Shown here piece after piece: positions 33,587 through 47,293 of a stretch of 64,000 bases of DNA. The position numbers and the translations under genes are program-made. Positions within the stretch are counted from its first letter, which is position 1. Each line of letters opens with the position of its first letter. This DNA is from Entoloma clypeatum (lineage: Eukaryota; Basidiomycota; Agaricomycetes; Agaricales; Entolomataceae): assembly GCA_963565915.1 (NCBI GenBank), contig OY751494.1, forward strand, positions 2,914,001 to 2,978,000. Reading direction: 5' to 3'. The notes under the pieces were generated by a model, which did not search any database, was not told the origin of the DNA, and was given only the letters and a program-made list of their open reading frames with translations.

Positions 33587-35086
33587 TCAAAATAACACGA
33601 CTGATACGACTTGCGAGGATTCTGTAACCTCCAGGATGATACCATCGTAGCCAAATACTAGTACACGCAAAGAGTGAGCAAGGGCTGTCCTGTGAATAAC
33701 AAGGCCTTACAACGGGTCGTCGCACTTGGGAGGGTAATATCTTCCTCTTCTTCCGTTCGATCAAGGTGCATCGAAGGTGGAGGTTCGTGAGGGCTGAGAA
33801 AGTGGCTGATTGTCTCGAACTACATTCTGCTTGTTAGCAATGTTTTCCGTATCAGTGACTCGCTCTCACCCTATCATAAAATCGCTTGCGTGGAGGTGTA
33901 TCTTTGAAAGAAGTTATAATTCCTTTGACCAAGTGGAAAGAAGAATTAATACCATCTTCGTCGTCTTCCGGTATCCCCTCTATTTCCCAGTTGCAGCGCT
34001 GGTACCTTTGGAACAAGGGCGAACCTGCCTTTCGAGCTCTCAAGATACAATGAAACAACACCAGACAGAACCTACCACGTTTGAATGTAAGATTATCTTT
34101 GTTACTAGATGAGTTGATCCCGAGATGAGAAAATCTACTCCATGTTGGAAGTAATTGTAGAAATCTACACGGATGAATAAGTCTTGCGGTAGGCAAGAAT
34201 ATTTCGAATGTCCTACATCCAGGTTCACTTTCCTCTTCTGGGGCCTGATTAGTCGAATGGATCTGCATCCTTTCGTCTTCCTTTTGATGGACACGAAGTG
34301 GTGGCCCGAGATCGATTGTGAGGTCCTGAGATGTGGTTACTCCAAGACGGATGTGTACAGGCTTAGATGTCGACGGGTAAAAGTACAGTGTTACACCATG
34401 ATGGACCTGATGTCAAATGAGCCAGTAGGAGCAAAAGAAGAGAGAGGGAGGGATCGAATCAAAAACCTTTGCAACTGCTAACCTGATGTCGCCAGACATG
34501 ACAGGAAGCTCTGAGACTTCCTCGAGTGCGTCCTGAACCCTGCCATCATTATTCTTCTGGGATACGAGAACCCTCTTGACTTCCTGCATGCGATCTTCCA
34601 CTATAGCGCCTTTCATCCCGTCACCTATACCGTCGTCCTCGAAGCTGAACCACAGTCCGGGGTACCTCAGATCATCACCTGGGTATGTCGGTCCAAAGGT
34701 CCTGCGAACGGCGACGCGCGTCAGGGCTTCTTCGGCAGAACATAGTATCGTATCCTTGTAGCGCAGCGTGACGGGTGGGTTCGGGTCCCTGAGCTTCCGC
34801 AGGCAGATGGTGTGAAGACGTTGATGTTTGCCGGAAAACAGCAGGTCGAGATGCGGGCGGACGTGCAGTATGATCGGAGTGGTGGACGATGAGTCTGGGT
34901 CGTACTTGAGGTCAACCTGAGGGAAAGAGTGTTGGAGCTGCCGGAGCATCTCGAGGATCGTCCACAATGAGGAACCTGGGGGCGAGGTGAACTTGTTCAA
35001 GCTGCTGAGCGAGCGAGCGACTCACCTATCTCGAACCTCCCGATGCCTGAACCTGGCCGAATGTCAACATCCAAGGTCGAGAACAT
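33587..35086 (-). CDS. PHAF1 homologue (UPF0183/C16orf70 family)
   Basis: PHAF1 binds phosphoinositides at the phagophore in mammalian autophagy; fungal members are uncharacterised. The first exon reads MFSTLDVDIRPGSGIGRFEI, then SSLWTILEMLRQLQHSFPQV and DLKYDPDSSSTTPIILHVRP follow. The strongest block is HLDLLFSGKHQRLHTICLRK, continuing LRDPNPPVTLRYKDT, FGPTYPGDDLRYPGLWFSFE and DD. Later exons give LFIRVDFYNYFQHGVDFLI, HLVTKIILHSNV and RCNWEIEGIPEDDEDG. The last exon ends with FGYDGIILEVTESSQVVSVV before LF and a stop at 33587-33589, the family's typical end. The start is 82 bp from that of DPB2, with a perfect inverted repeat between them. Confidence 0.9.
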
Positions 35087-35140
35087 CTCCGTTTTGTATA
35101 CGGGCCTAGCTAGCACGTACGACCCAGAGCACACCTGAAG

Positions 35141-35161
35141 CAGTCACATTCGATGTGACTG
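35141..35161. promoter_or_regulatory. Perfect 9-bp inverted repeat next to the DPB2 start
   Basis: CAGTCACAT, a 3-nt spacer (tcg) and ATGTGACTG form a perfect palindrome ending 7 bp before the DPB2 ATG. It could be a binding site for a dimeric regulator, or a hairpin in the DPB2 5' leader if transcription starts upstream of it. Confidence 0.55.
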
Positions 35162-35168
35162 GGCAACT

Positions 35169-37377
35169 ATGGCAGATCCCCGTCAGCGAAAAATCCTCAA
35201 GGTATGACGGCCACGGATACCATCTCTTGATCTTCACATGGTCTTCCCCAGGTCTTCCGAAAATTCAGCTATTCTTTAGGACCCGACGCATCTCAATTTT
35301 TGGAAGACATCCTGGACAGGCATGAAATTTCAGATGAGGACATTGAATCCACCATGGAAACACTCGCTCTGGAGTATAGCAAGCAGGAAGGTGGGCTAAA
35401 AAGTATCACTTTACGCGCCTTTCCCTCCGCTCAAATGTCATCAGATGTCGACATGAAAGTGACTGTTGATATTCTGAAACGCGTTTACGAGTCAATCCAG
35501 GACCAAGATGAAAGAATGGATGTGGAAAAGGAGCTCCTCGATCCCGAAAGTCACCTGTTCATAATCAACGCGTTCGAAATACCTCTCTGGAACTGGTCTC
35601 AAGAATCCGGAACGTTCACAAAGTCCGTATCTCAGGATGATGTTGTGCCAATGTTGACATCTCTTCTTCTCGAAAAGGGCAGCGTCTCCTCTGACGGTCT
35701 CTGGATCCCCCGAGTCGCGTATCGTGTCCATGCGGAACAGACTGAATATCATCAAGCAGTGCGTCTTGCGCAACGAGCATTTTGCACCCTCCACACTTCC
35801 ATCTCGAGATCGCGAGCGCTTGGTGACTGTGAGTTGATGGATTGTTTTCATCACTCTTCTGTGGCATCTCATGGCCTTCAGTTAAAATCTACCAAACAGC
35901 TACTTGGGCGTGCCGGCGAGAGATTTCTATTGTTGGGAATGCTCACACATAACAAAGAAGGTGAGCTATGCCTCGAAGACTCTGACGGAAGCGTCAAGCT
36001 TGATTTTTCGCAGCTGGTGGGTAGAATTGTATCACACTGGGTGTTTCTTCTCAAACCAAACAGTGCCCATCAGGACGAACCAGGCGATGGTCTTTTCACT
36101 GAAGGCTGTTTTGCCCTTGTAGAGGGAGAGTACACAGAAGAGGCAACATTAGAAATTATTGCCATCGGTCAGCCGCCTTGTGAGCCTCGAGAGACATCGC
36201 GGTAAGTCATGTCTCCTCTAGGCCCGCATTCATACGAGTCTTGCGCCCCTTAGATCAATATACGGACACATAGACGTTCTTGGAAAGGGATCCACGTCTT
36301 TGTTAGAAGATGTACGAAAGCCTGGCCTGACGCTGGTCGCACGACTGATACATCGCTAGTCTAAATTTGCAGCACGCATACGAGAGGAATTACCAGATCT
36401 TCATTTCTTCTTCCTCAGTGACGTATGGCTGGACCATCCACAAACTTTGATCGGTCTACAGAAGATGTTCGACAATTGTATCGAAAACAGCTTTATCCCC
36501 AAAATCATGGTTCTCTGTGGAAATTTCACCAGCAAATCGATTTCCCATGGGAACACCCGCGATGTGCAACTTTATCAAGGTCTGGTTCCTCCCATCTTTT
36601 GGTATTTTGATTTTCTCAAAAAGTCATCTCAGAAAACTTTGATGCATTGGCGGATTTGATTGTATCCTATCCCCTGATCACCCAGACCACTCACTTTGTA
36701 CTCGTTCCGGGTCCTTTGGACGTCACTATCAATGGAACATTGCCGAAACACCAAATACTCTCGTCCTTTATGGCTCGACTGCAAGCCAAAGTGCCAAAAG
36801 TACACTTTGCAACGAACCCGTGTCGGATCAAGTTTTTCGACCAAGAAATCGTCATATTCAGGGAGGATACGATGTCAAGGATGCTTCGGAACGTCGTGGG
36901 CGTCAAACCGGATGTGGGTAGCGATGATTTGAAACGATACGTACGTCCGTGCAGTGAGTTTCTTCACACTCAACGGGTGAATGACAACTTGCCATAGCTG
37001 GTTCAAACTATCCTGGATCAGGCTCACTTGAGCCCTGTGACGATCAATATCCAGCCCATACTTTCCGACTATGATCACGCGCTTCGGTTGTATCCATTAC
37101 CAACCACAGTAATACACTATTCCCACTAACCCGCGATGTACTGAAGGCTGATGGTTGATGCATTAGCTAGTGCTTGCAGACAAGTATGACCGGTACAAGA
37201 TCACATATACTGGGTGCCATGTATTCAACCCGGGGAGCTTCATCGGAAATTCTTTTCTATTTTCGACCTATAAACCTGCCGAGGCGAATTCGGAAGAGTG
37301 GTAAGACAGTTTCAGTGTTTTGGTGTAAAACATGCTCATGGGCTTTTAGTATACTTGACATGGATGTGCAGGATTGA
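35169..37377 (+). CDS. DPB2: DNA polymerase epsilon subunit B (DPB2)
   Basis: The essential non-catalytic second subunit of the leading-strand polymerase, which also ties it to the CMG helicase through GINS. Exon 1 ([11 protein letters not shown]) joins [20 protein letters not shown], the N-terminal helical domain, which extends through [16 protein letters not shown]. An OB-fold region follows ([33 protein letters not shown]). The inactivated calcineurin-like phosphodiesterase domain has [96 protein letters not shown] and [20 protein letters not shown]. The last exon gives CILDMDVQD and the stop. The usual metal-site residues are degenerate, as in all B subunits. Confidence 0.93.
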
Positions 37378-37810
37378 CTTGGTTGGGTGCGGCTGAGAGG
37401 AGGTGCCACTTGTATGTCTACTACTGTAACTTGTGGCCTCGTGTAATACTTAGGAATATTTATACTGGATGTCATTGGCCCTCGTTAATAACCTGGGGGT
37501 TTGCTGACGTAAACCCTCCACATACAGTGCGTCTTGGCGTGTCAGTCAGCAACATGCCAGGAACACGCCTGACGCTCGACTTTATACCCAGGACCATTCG
37601 CGGAGAAAAAGTCAACACCTCCTGCCATTGACCTCACCTCCATTATCCAGGCGAGGCTTCGTTGCGACCAACCCCCAGCCTACTTATTCGGAGCAATTGC
37701 CCTGTGATCGCACTCAGGCGTACATAAGTATCATCGTGAGCAGGCGGAGTCGTGAGTCTCCGAACGATTCATAATATGAACGGGAATTTCATATTCACTG
37801 CAGATTGCAA
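37378..37810 (+). other. 433-bp intergenic region between DPB2 and FMP27
   Basis: I see no supported gene. The longest frame (37374-37631) overlaps the DPB2 stop and has no recognisable motif or clean splice signals. The stretch should contain the DPB2 3' end and the FMP27 promoter. Confidence 0.6.
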
Positions 37811-40800
37811 ATGTTACGTGTCCAGACCATTCTTCTGTCTCCCGCGGCAACCTGGTGGACTATCTTGCTCTCCTGGATTGCTGTGGTCGCATCACTCTCC
37901 CTACTCCTCAGGAACCATTTATTTCCATGGCTCCTCGCCAGGCTTTCTAAGCATCTGCGCGTGCGGAGCGTCAGCTTGTGGTCCATTCGGGGCCTTTACC
38001 TTCGCACAGGCACCCAAACGTACCGGATAGACCGCGTCGGCTATGGGTGGTCGAGCGGATTCAATGTAAAGCTGCATGGACTCACTCTGGAGGTTACAAA
38101 ACCACAGCCCCCCACTCCTTTGCCACGGGTGCGGCGCCACAATCGTCGTCTCACTCTTGCAGACCTATCTCCCACTCCGCTGGCGCATCGTGTGCTGTCG
38201 CAATCTTACTCTCTGTTCGAGCCCCATGTCCGTCCACTTGCTCGAACCTTGGCCGTCGCTGGTCTACGCATGTTTATTCGATGGCTGCCTCAAATCATAT
38301 CAAAAGTCAGCTTTGAGTTTCATGAGACTTCCTTGACGGCCCCCGAGCTTCCGGGAACAGTTCACATCGAGAAGATATCTCTCCATGCTAACTTGTCTTT
38401 TACACAATTGGAGAAAATGATCGACGCTGCTTCACTGGATAAATCGCCACGGTCATCAAGGTTGAAGCGAACCTACAGTATGGCAGCTTGGAAGCAACGC
38501 TTGACGAACAGCTTTCAAAGGACTTTAAATCGGGCATGGGGCCAAGCTCAAGGAACTGCATCCTTCAAGTTTACATTGCATAATGTAAAAGGCTCCAACG
38601 GGGCAGACTCTCCAGCGGGCGGTAAGTTTACAAACCCAGGATTTGCGATTATTGCTCATATGGCTATGAAGGGAAGTTTCCGGATTTTTTTCACCTGCCT
38701 GGCGGAATCAATTTCCAAGCCTCACTGGGTTTTAATCCCCGGGAGGCGACTCTGGACAAACATAGTTTGAAGGTTGACCTCGACGTTGGCGATTCATTTG
38801 TCGTGTTGGATGCTCTTGATGTTTTGCTAAAAAATCTACAGCAATTTCAGTCGGAAATGCGAGCCTTTCGTTTCCCGGATAACTCAACTCCTTCATCTTC
38901 GCGATCTCTTTTCAGTCTTTCATCAGCTGGCATATCACCAAACACACCCAATTCGGAGCTTCTTTTTTCGCCTATATCTTCTGCCACGTCTCTTCAAGCT
39001 GAATCACCTCTTTCGTCTGCATTGGAACCATCGGATGGATATATCTCACCATCCTCTCCTTTGTTTGAAGTCCTATCGGTGAAAATACATTCAGATGAGA
39101 TAGAATTTGTAATGACCTATTTTGCAGGCATCTTTACGAGCTCGTCGTCGAAACAGATACCGCGTTCGACGGTTAAAAGATAACAAGGACCAGGTACCAA
39201 ATTTTCTTTGGCGATCTCAGACAACCATACATCTTATTTCGGAACAGTCTTTGCTCTCCGTTTTAGGCTCTGCTAATATTAAAGTCTCAACAATAACTTT
39301 TTCTGCTCCGCTTCTAACTGGTGGTGGCCGCTACAGAGGGGTTGTACAAGGAGTTGCGATTACTTCAGGTCTGTGTAACGATCAGCCTCAGAACGATCTT
39401 CGACGGCGTTGGCTGGGCAAAAGATTCGGAACCGCAGATTTTGGCTCCGATTCTTATGGCATCCATTTTTCCGTCCGGCACATTTATGTGGAAAGATACA
39501 CGACTCTCCATAGCCTGCGGATCTTGACCTTAGGGGAAGTTACTCTACAAGCTCTGGCAACGCAGTGGCCGGCGCCTTGGATTAACCCATCCCCTTTCAT
39601 GTCGGGCGATCCTAATGCTCCCTTTTTGGCCATATCCGCCAAGATAGAGGGGTTGGATGTCACTGAACGTGTTGAACATTTGCGCCAGCTAGTTGCTCAT
39701 CTCGACTCAGTACCAAAACCACCACGAAATCAATCAAATTCCTTGCCAGCGTCATTGAGGACACCTCGAATTGTTTTTGAATTGGAGCACGGAGTCACTC
39801 GCGGCCGACTGATCTGTGCAAATCCAGACTGCTCAGAACCGTTGATCGTGGAGCTGCGAAACAACGGTTTTGTTGTTTCTGCCAACTCACATTTTACAGC
39901 TACGGGCAAAGGCACTGAGGAAAGAGCAGCTGTCGATTTCGGGAAGCAACCTCTGCGGATGGATTATAATATTATGACCCTCTTTAAGCCCACACACCTC
40001 AAAGTGCGATCAAAGGCATCCATGGATACTTGTGCATTTACTTCCCTCAAGTCATCCGACCCAGACTTCCTGAACGATCCTTCTATATTCTCGGCTGACT
40101 CCTTTGAGATTCATGGTGCTGGGCATGCACTTGCATTTCTAATGCATGATTCCGAAAGCATGGCTTCAGTCAATTCGTCATCGCCCATTCTTGACCTTCA
40201 TGTATCTACACCCGCGCTTTGTGTGGAACTGTGGCATCCACATATCATGACTGCCATTTATCAAATGCTTTCCCTAATTCCACCTCCACCTCTGGACGCC
40301 AGATCATCATCGCCGCCACAGCCACCCCTGTTGGACCGAATGCCAACTGGTGTATCGGTGACCTTCGCTCTAGAACGGTTCGTAATCATCGTCACTTCTC
40401 CAGACATCAATCCCAGAGATACCTTGGCTTTATCCCGCGGGATTGTATGCAGCACTACCATGACAATTGACTATTCCTCCATGCACTCTGGCCATACACA
40501 CCGTTTTCAGGACCTTTTTCATCGGACTCAAATTAGACATAAGCTACATCTTCCTCAAGAACTGCTTGTGGATGCAGTGTCGGCTGCCCGTGCATCCATC
40601 ATCACGCGGAATGCTTCCGCTCATATCCGGGTATCTCTGTCGGGCACTGTTCTCCGAAACGCCGTTACAACTCAATATGATGTTGCTTCCGCATCGATTC
40701 TCGAAGCCGACCACCGCGGTTCACACCATCCAAACTATGAAGGATTTCTGCGAATACCCAAGGTCACAATCACGGTATGTTACACTGGTAAACGAGGGTC

Positions 40801-43800
40801 AGTTCCATCCAAAAGCAGTGATGGGTGCGAAATATCCGGAGTCATTCCTGAAATCCGTGCCAATGTTCATCTGGCGTACCTCTATGACATCCTTTTGGCT
40901 CTTGAATCCTTGAGATCCCTGGTCCCTGTCTCGCCGGCTCGTTCCTCTGGCGGCCGATCCCCCCATCGTCTCATATTTCGATTTAAAGGCACCATGACTA
41001 CCGTTCAGGTTTTATGTAAACTACCGACGCAGATGCTTGCGCTCCGCATTGATGGCATTGATGTCCACAACTCGCCAGAAGGTCTTACGTTACGGTTGGG
41101 CAAAGGTGTTGGTTGGGTCCAATTACCTTCTCGAATCAACAGATGGGATCATGACCATGGTGATAAATGGGAGGAGTTGCTCTATCTCCAGATGCTGAAC
41201 ATATCTTGCCCTTCAACTCCAAGTGCGACGTCCGTTGCTGTCGATGGCGATAGCGCAAGGTTGCGAATACCTTTCGGTTTCGTCTTCGCAGATCTTGTGA
41301 CGGATTTGACTGTCACAATAAAAGCAGCCAAACACCTCCTCCATATCACATCTGCCAAAACATACACACCGATGCCGACACCCGAACCTGAGGGACCCAA
41401 GATTGTGCCTCGCCTGAGTATCCATATTCGTTGTCTGTGCTTGGAAGCTGCAGATGACAGTTTCGAAAGCAAATTGGCTGTAATATGGCGGTGCGGACTT
41501 GCAGCGGCGAAGCAGAGGAACGAACGCGAGGCAGCCTTTTCTGCCAAGGTTGCTGCCATCCTCCAGTCTGAATCTCAGGCTCACCCTCTACCGCTGGGCT
41601 CTCCTGAGCCTGCCCAGGACTATGATTTCAACGCGAAACACTCGGTCACAGTCGAAGAGGCACGGCGAAGGTTGGATGAGACCCACGAGTTGGATTGGAC
41701 ACTTCGGCTGCGAAATTTGCGGCAACAACGTTCCGACTCGGAAGATGCAGTTCATCGATCTCTGCACAGTAAACATGCAATCAAAGGCGCAAGTACGATC
41801 CCAAACATAGTAGAGGTCTCCCCGACCGAACAAATCCCTCCGCTCCTTCGTGCCTTGTTCACTGGATTGGTTCTAAGTGTCGGGCCTCCATCGTTCCCGA
41901 TGGAATCTCTGTCCGATTTTCTGCACCAACAAGGCGGGGGTCTTCCATATGAAACGCAATACTCATCACTCGTCCCATTGAACTTAGATTTCAGTCTGAC
42001 CGCATTGCAAATCAATCTTAGAGACTATCCTTTGCCATTGCTCAGCATCCCCCCGAAAGCCGACTCAAAGCTTCCAACATGGACATTTAAGACAGACCTT
42101 GTGATTGCTGAGGAAATGGGTAGCGAATTATCGGTGGAGTGGATTGACTGCCTTATTTTAGAACAAGATTACGGTATCTCAGGAGCTCCGTCGCTCTCTA
42201 TCTCCATCCCGAAAACAATAATGCCTGTTAAAAGTTATGCGAACGCCAATGTCCACGTAACTTCGAGTGTCGCAACGTTGATCTCCTGGGGTGTTAGCTA
42301 TACCCCAGCCATTCAAGATCTGATGAGGGTAATCGAAACGCTTTCGAGTCCACCCAAAGACTCGTCTCCCGGAGTTGGCTTCTGGGATAAAGTCAGTCTT
42401 TTGCATATTCTAGATCATTGTATTTACATTTCTTTAGATAAAACTCGTTTTCCATTGGACGCTCGCAGCGTCATTCGACGGCGAGGTACGACTTCACATG
42501 AAAGGTAGGCCAACTAGAAACTTTTATCATCTTATCAATTACGTCTTACTAGGTTCCCGCGATCCCTACAAACTGAGCGACGAGGGGGCTGGGTTCGTCC
42601 TTTCCTGGCAGAAGAACGTGAAATTACTTGTCGGGGAAAATAATAAGGATGGGGAGCTGGTTCAAATCACGAGCGACTCCATGTTCATTGCCATTCCGAA
42701 GTGAGTCCTCATATCACGAAGCTATGATGCGAAGACTAACGAGGGGATAGCTTCGAGCATCTTTATCCCCGCAACCAACGACCTTCATTTGCACGCCGCA
42801 TACCAGACCCCGCCCAACCGTTCCGAAAAATATGTGCGAAGCTCCGGTCAGGCGTTCGTTTCGGCGTTGGCTTTGTTCTAGAGCGGTCTTGTGGTATCGA
42901 ATGTCTTCAATGCTTTGGCTCAGCTTTCCATCGAAGTTGTAGACATTTTAATTTTCGACCTCATTACGATATAAAACTGGAGAAGAAAGCAGAAGTGCCA
43001 ATCATCAAGGTCTGTAACGTTAATTCTCTCGAATAACGAACAATGAACGCCAGACACAGGGACGGCATGACTCTTACAACCGTTTTCGTTCTGATTTCAT
43101 CCATCTCTCTATCTCATTGGTCTCTTCCGTCGTAGATCTCTCGCCTACAAGTTCAAACAATAGCCATGAATGCAGTAGTATCCATCTGACGCCCAAGGCT
43201 TTCGCACACTTTTGGCTATGGTGTGCTCTCTTTGACAGTGCGTTTTCATTACCTACCCGACAAGGGTCGTATTATCCCTCACGGGTCATTTCGCCGAAAC
43301 TTGGTCGTCATTTGGCAACTCTGAAATACCGCGTTCAAATTCATAGACTGTATGTTATGCATGCCTACATCCACGAATCCCGGGAAAGTGAGTGACTCCT
43401 TAGGTATATTGAGCTATTTATTTATCTCCGCATCTAGCGTGGGTCGATGGGGTTATTCCGTGGGTTGGGGTCAAGGGGATGATTGATGAGTTCCACGTTG
43501 ACATGCACCAGAGGGAGGAGGAAATTATGTCGCCAGATTCGATGAAGGTCATGCGAAGAAAACCCCTTTATGCTGCTGAAGTAGCTCTTAAGGGGTTAGA
43601 CCTACGTGCTCTGTTGGCAACATTCCAAGAACCACTACGTCAATCCGTTGAAATGGCAGCACCTCCGCAACGCAGCAATTACCGTGCATATCAGGACCTT
43701 CCCTCTACGGGCCCTTCATCGCCTTGGCATGATCATGTCGATTTCATTGAAACTGATTGGTCACCGTCTACCGCGCCCCAACTGCACCTGCTTCCTGTCA

Positions 43801-46800
43801 TGACATGTCCCCATTTCACATATTTCAAGCGCAATTCTGCAACTTTAAGCGACGCAACACAAGCAAGCAAGTTCGGCCTTGAGCAATCTCATACCTGTCT
43901 CCTTGGAAGAGAACAGTGTGAGTTTCTAGCCGAATCACCTCGTTTACATCGACTCATTTTTTTATCAGCGGTTCCTCAAGTACAGATCTCCATAGTCTCT
44001 GCTCGCATCGACGAGCTCAAACGGATGATTTCGATCAAAAGATTGATGCCCGACGGCAGCCAGGTAAACATACTCCGCGTGGTCACTCTCAGCATATCAT
44101 AATGAATTGACCAGAATTGCGCGTCCTTGGAGAAAATGATAAACCTATTAGAGGATTATGTAGCCCTCTTGCAGGAGATAGACAACGCCTCAATTGGAAA
44201 TGGCAGAAAGCCGTCAGCAAACTACGTTATGCCATCTTTTACCGTCTCGCCAGACGAATGGGTGGAATTTGAGAATGTCTATCAACTCCATTGTCCAACT
44301 GTCTACATCAGCAATGCCATCCGTGATGTGAGTTCGCTTCTTTCATCTCACCTTCCAAGACTTATCCGACGTGAGATCATGATGCAATACTATTATAGCT
44401 CACAAGCTCGGAAAGGGCTTGAGTACCGCATGGCTACCCGGTATTTTACCATTCCAAAGTACTCGTTGTAAGGAAACTGATTATTGCACTGTACCAGTGC
44501 TGTCAAATTCATCCGAGATCAGGCGGAGCTTGCTCTTGACGATGATCTTGGCTTCGACAACGATGCGGAGACGACTTGGGATGCAGTTACCGCAGCTCAC
44601 ATCGCTTTGAAACGGGTGCTGAGAGGTGATAATTCGAAACATTCTATGGAGGTACAAGTTGACCGGAGGCCTCCTGGAGAGTTTGATCCTCTTGATGGAT
44701 GGTCCGAAGGCATCTCCTTGAGCAAAAGTCATTGTTGCCTCCTGCTGAAACCACAGGTCGTGCTGCGAGGAGAGGGAACAGAAGACGCTTTGATCGTGGC
44801 CGCTTTACAAGCGAAACTCCAGGCTTTTGCCATCATGGATGAAAACAATGCCGATGATCCTGTTTCTGGAACAGTTATGTCCAGGTTTGTTTCTGCTTTC
44901 AAGCTGCAGAGTTTCTGCTGAACATTCGTGACTAGGAGTCTGACATCAGTATCCGGCTTGCAGACATTCGCTCCAGTGGGTCCAGCCACGTCGAAGGATA
45001 CGCCTATCCCCATCGAAGTTTTGATTGACCTTCGATGCCGAAGTGATGATTTCGATTGCTTGGTCCCCCAAACGGATGCTACCCTGCATTATGACAAATT
45101 TAACCGCCTTCGCCTTCGCAACAGTGTCACGTCAGTGACGAAACCGTCCATACAGAACGATAACCATCTACAAGACCAAACTGTGCGATTCGTTCGTAGT
45201 TGAACATACATTTATCTGAACTTGGATTTTCAGGATCTCGTCCGAGTTCATATTCCCCGATTCACGGTCTCTGCAAACGACGCACATTTCAAAGCAATCT
45301 CGCATATTGTCACGAAATTGGTTCTTTTCTCGGATGCAGCTCACAAAACACGTCTAGACAAGCTCGAGACCTTATTGTTCACGTACGACTTCACTGATCT
45401 TGCATCTGCGGCAAACATTGTTGCCGAGTTACGGCATGGTTTAAACGATGCCATCGAAAGTCAGCAGATGGCGGTAAACAACCACAGCCCCCGGCTTGAA
45501 GGGGAAGAGGGGCAACTGGAATTATTGAAACTGAAGGCACACATTTTCCTTCTATCTGAAGAGCTCAACTTCGTGTTCGATGCTATCAAGTTAGCGCAGG
45601 ATCGCTTCGACGATCATACCGACCAGAAATCTGCTCTATTGCTACACGCCTCTTCCTCGGAGATATCCTGGAGAATGCTAGATGAGAGAAAGGATCTACT
45701 TTCTAAACTGGTTGTTCAAAACATAGACTTCTTCTGGCTTAGTCGACAAGATGGTGCAACCTGCAACAATCTTACAGTCGGAAATCTCGAAGCTTTCGAC
45801 GGTTCAAGGTCTGCTACCTGGGCTGAAATTCTCTCCAAACATAATGATCCACCAAGTCACCCACTTTTAAAGGTTTGTTTTCATAACGTGAAAGTCGATT
45901 TTGCTTTGATCCGATGTGATGATACAGAGAGGTCTTTTCCTTCTTGCGAGCTGGACGGTCTTAGCCCCAGTGGGTGGGATCACGATATATGAATCATTCG
46001 AGCTTTCGTTACATCCGATGCGGCTGCAAATTGATGCCAGAGTGGGTCGCCGGATTATGGAGTACGTCTGGCCTGCACGAAGACGCCGACACCAAATTAC
46101 AGGCCATGCCAGTGAACAAACAGGGCTGATTCCGCCGAAAACTCCAGGAGGGCGTACCTCGTTGGACTCCCCACGCGCGCTCCACAACGTGAAGAATCCA
46201 CCTCATCCCAGTGCAACTGGACTAGCACCTCCCTTGCGAAAACTAGGAACCTCTAGATCTTTCACAGATCTAAGAGACATGGCAAGAGATACACTCAAAC
46301 TGCCAACTATCCACAAGCTACCTTCCACTGAAACACTTCAGCAGATTACAACAGCCTTCGATATCGGAGAGGGACATTATATTGCAGAAGACCATTCCAG
46401 AAGGGCAGGGGATGCTGCAGAGATGAAGAATCGGGCATCTCAAAAGAGCTTCGTGCTAGTGCGAATTTCCAGGTATGCATTACCGCTAGGTTGCTTCATT
46501 GATGCTTATTCCATCCACTTCAGCATGCACCTGTTATTGAGCATTGCCACAGAGGGTTCATTCGAGTGTCGCGATGCTCACATCAGAACACGCGACCTTG
46601 AATATCGTAATCAAACTTGGAGCGTAAGATACTTCATTTCCCTGTGGATGGCCCGTTCTGATTAAGTGTAGTTCGAGGAACTGGTCAATCAGTTTATTCC
46701 AACAGATACAAGTTGGAAAGGCTGGGTAAAGATGGCTTTCCACCAGCCCTTACTCCCAGTCTTGCCTGTAGCACGAGAACTAATCTCGAAGACCAAATTG

Positions 46801-47193
46801 ATCGCGTCGACAAGAGCTGGAACGCAGGTTGATGCAAAGGGACCTCCCCCGAAGCTGAACCGTGCAAGAGCGTTATCGACAGACGATGACTCGAAACTTG
46901 CGGCATCCAAATCATCCAGCAGAGGGTGGCGAAAAGAGTTGGGGAGGAAGCCTGAGTTTCCAGCAGGGGTAACAGCACTGCCGTTGACAGACGAGCCGGA
47001 GTCGATTGACACGGGGACGCAGCAACCAGGGCGTCGGGGTGGACGGAAACGATTGCAGAGCTTGTTCAATCGATCGTCGTCGAAAGTCTACCCACAGAAT
47101 GTGAGTTCTTTCTACACCTCTGAAATACTGGGAGTTCTGATGTCAAGCTGCGAAAGAGTACTTGATAAATATTCTGTTTATTTATTTATATAA
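37811..47193 (+). CDS. FMP27: FMP27/BLTP2 (Hobbit/SABRE) bridge-like lipid-transfer protein
   Basis: A giant rod-shaped protein (roughly 2,900-3,000 aa by my exon sum) of the repeating beta-groove family that moves lipids at ER contact sites. An N-terminal membrane anchor (TWWTILLSWIAVVASLSLLL) is followed by the first beta-groove unit. The named Fmp27 GFWDK motif is present at 42377-42391 (VGFWDKVSLLHILDH). SWVDGVIPWVGVKGMIDEFH and ELVNQFIPTDTSWKGWVKMA are further family blocks, and LLPVLPVARELISKTKL lies near the end. One 3.4-kb exon covers the middle; the rest is cut by short introns. The ATG at 37811 is the first in frame. The C-terminus is uncertain. Reading through gives a stop at 47193, but AAT/gtgagt at 47100/47101 is a strong donor that could splice in frame to the next gene. 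Confidence 0.88.
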
Positions 47194-47293
47194 TTATCTA
47201 CTAACTTAAATACTTGTGACGTCAAAAATCATTGGCATGCCTTAGGCCCCACCTTCCAGGGAGCGTAGCAGGCGTCGTCCCCCTTCCGCAGCC

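Noticed and set aside
39122..42508. The 1,128-codon frame as a separate gene
   Set aside because: Upstream and downstream exons read into it in frame, and the GFWDK motif places it inside FMP27; its apparent ATG is internal.
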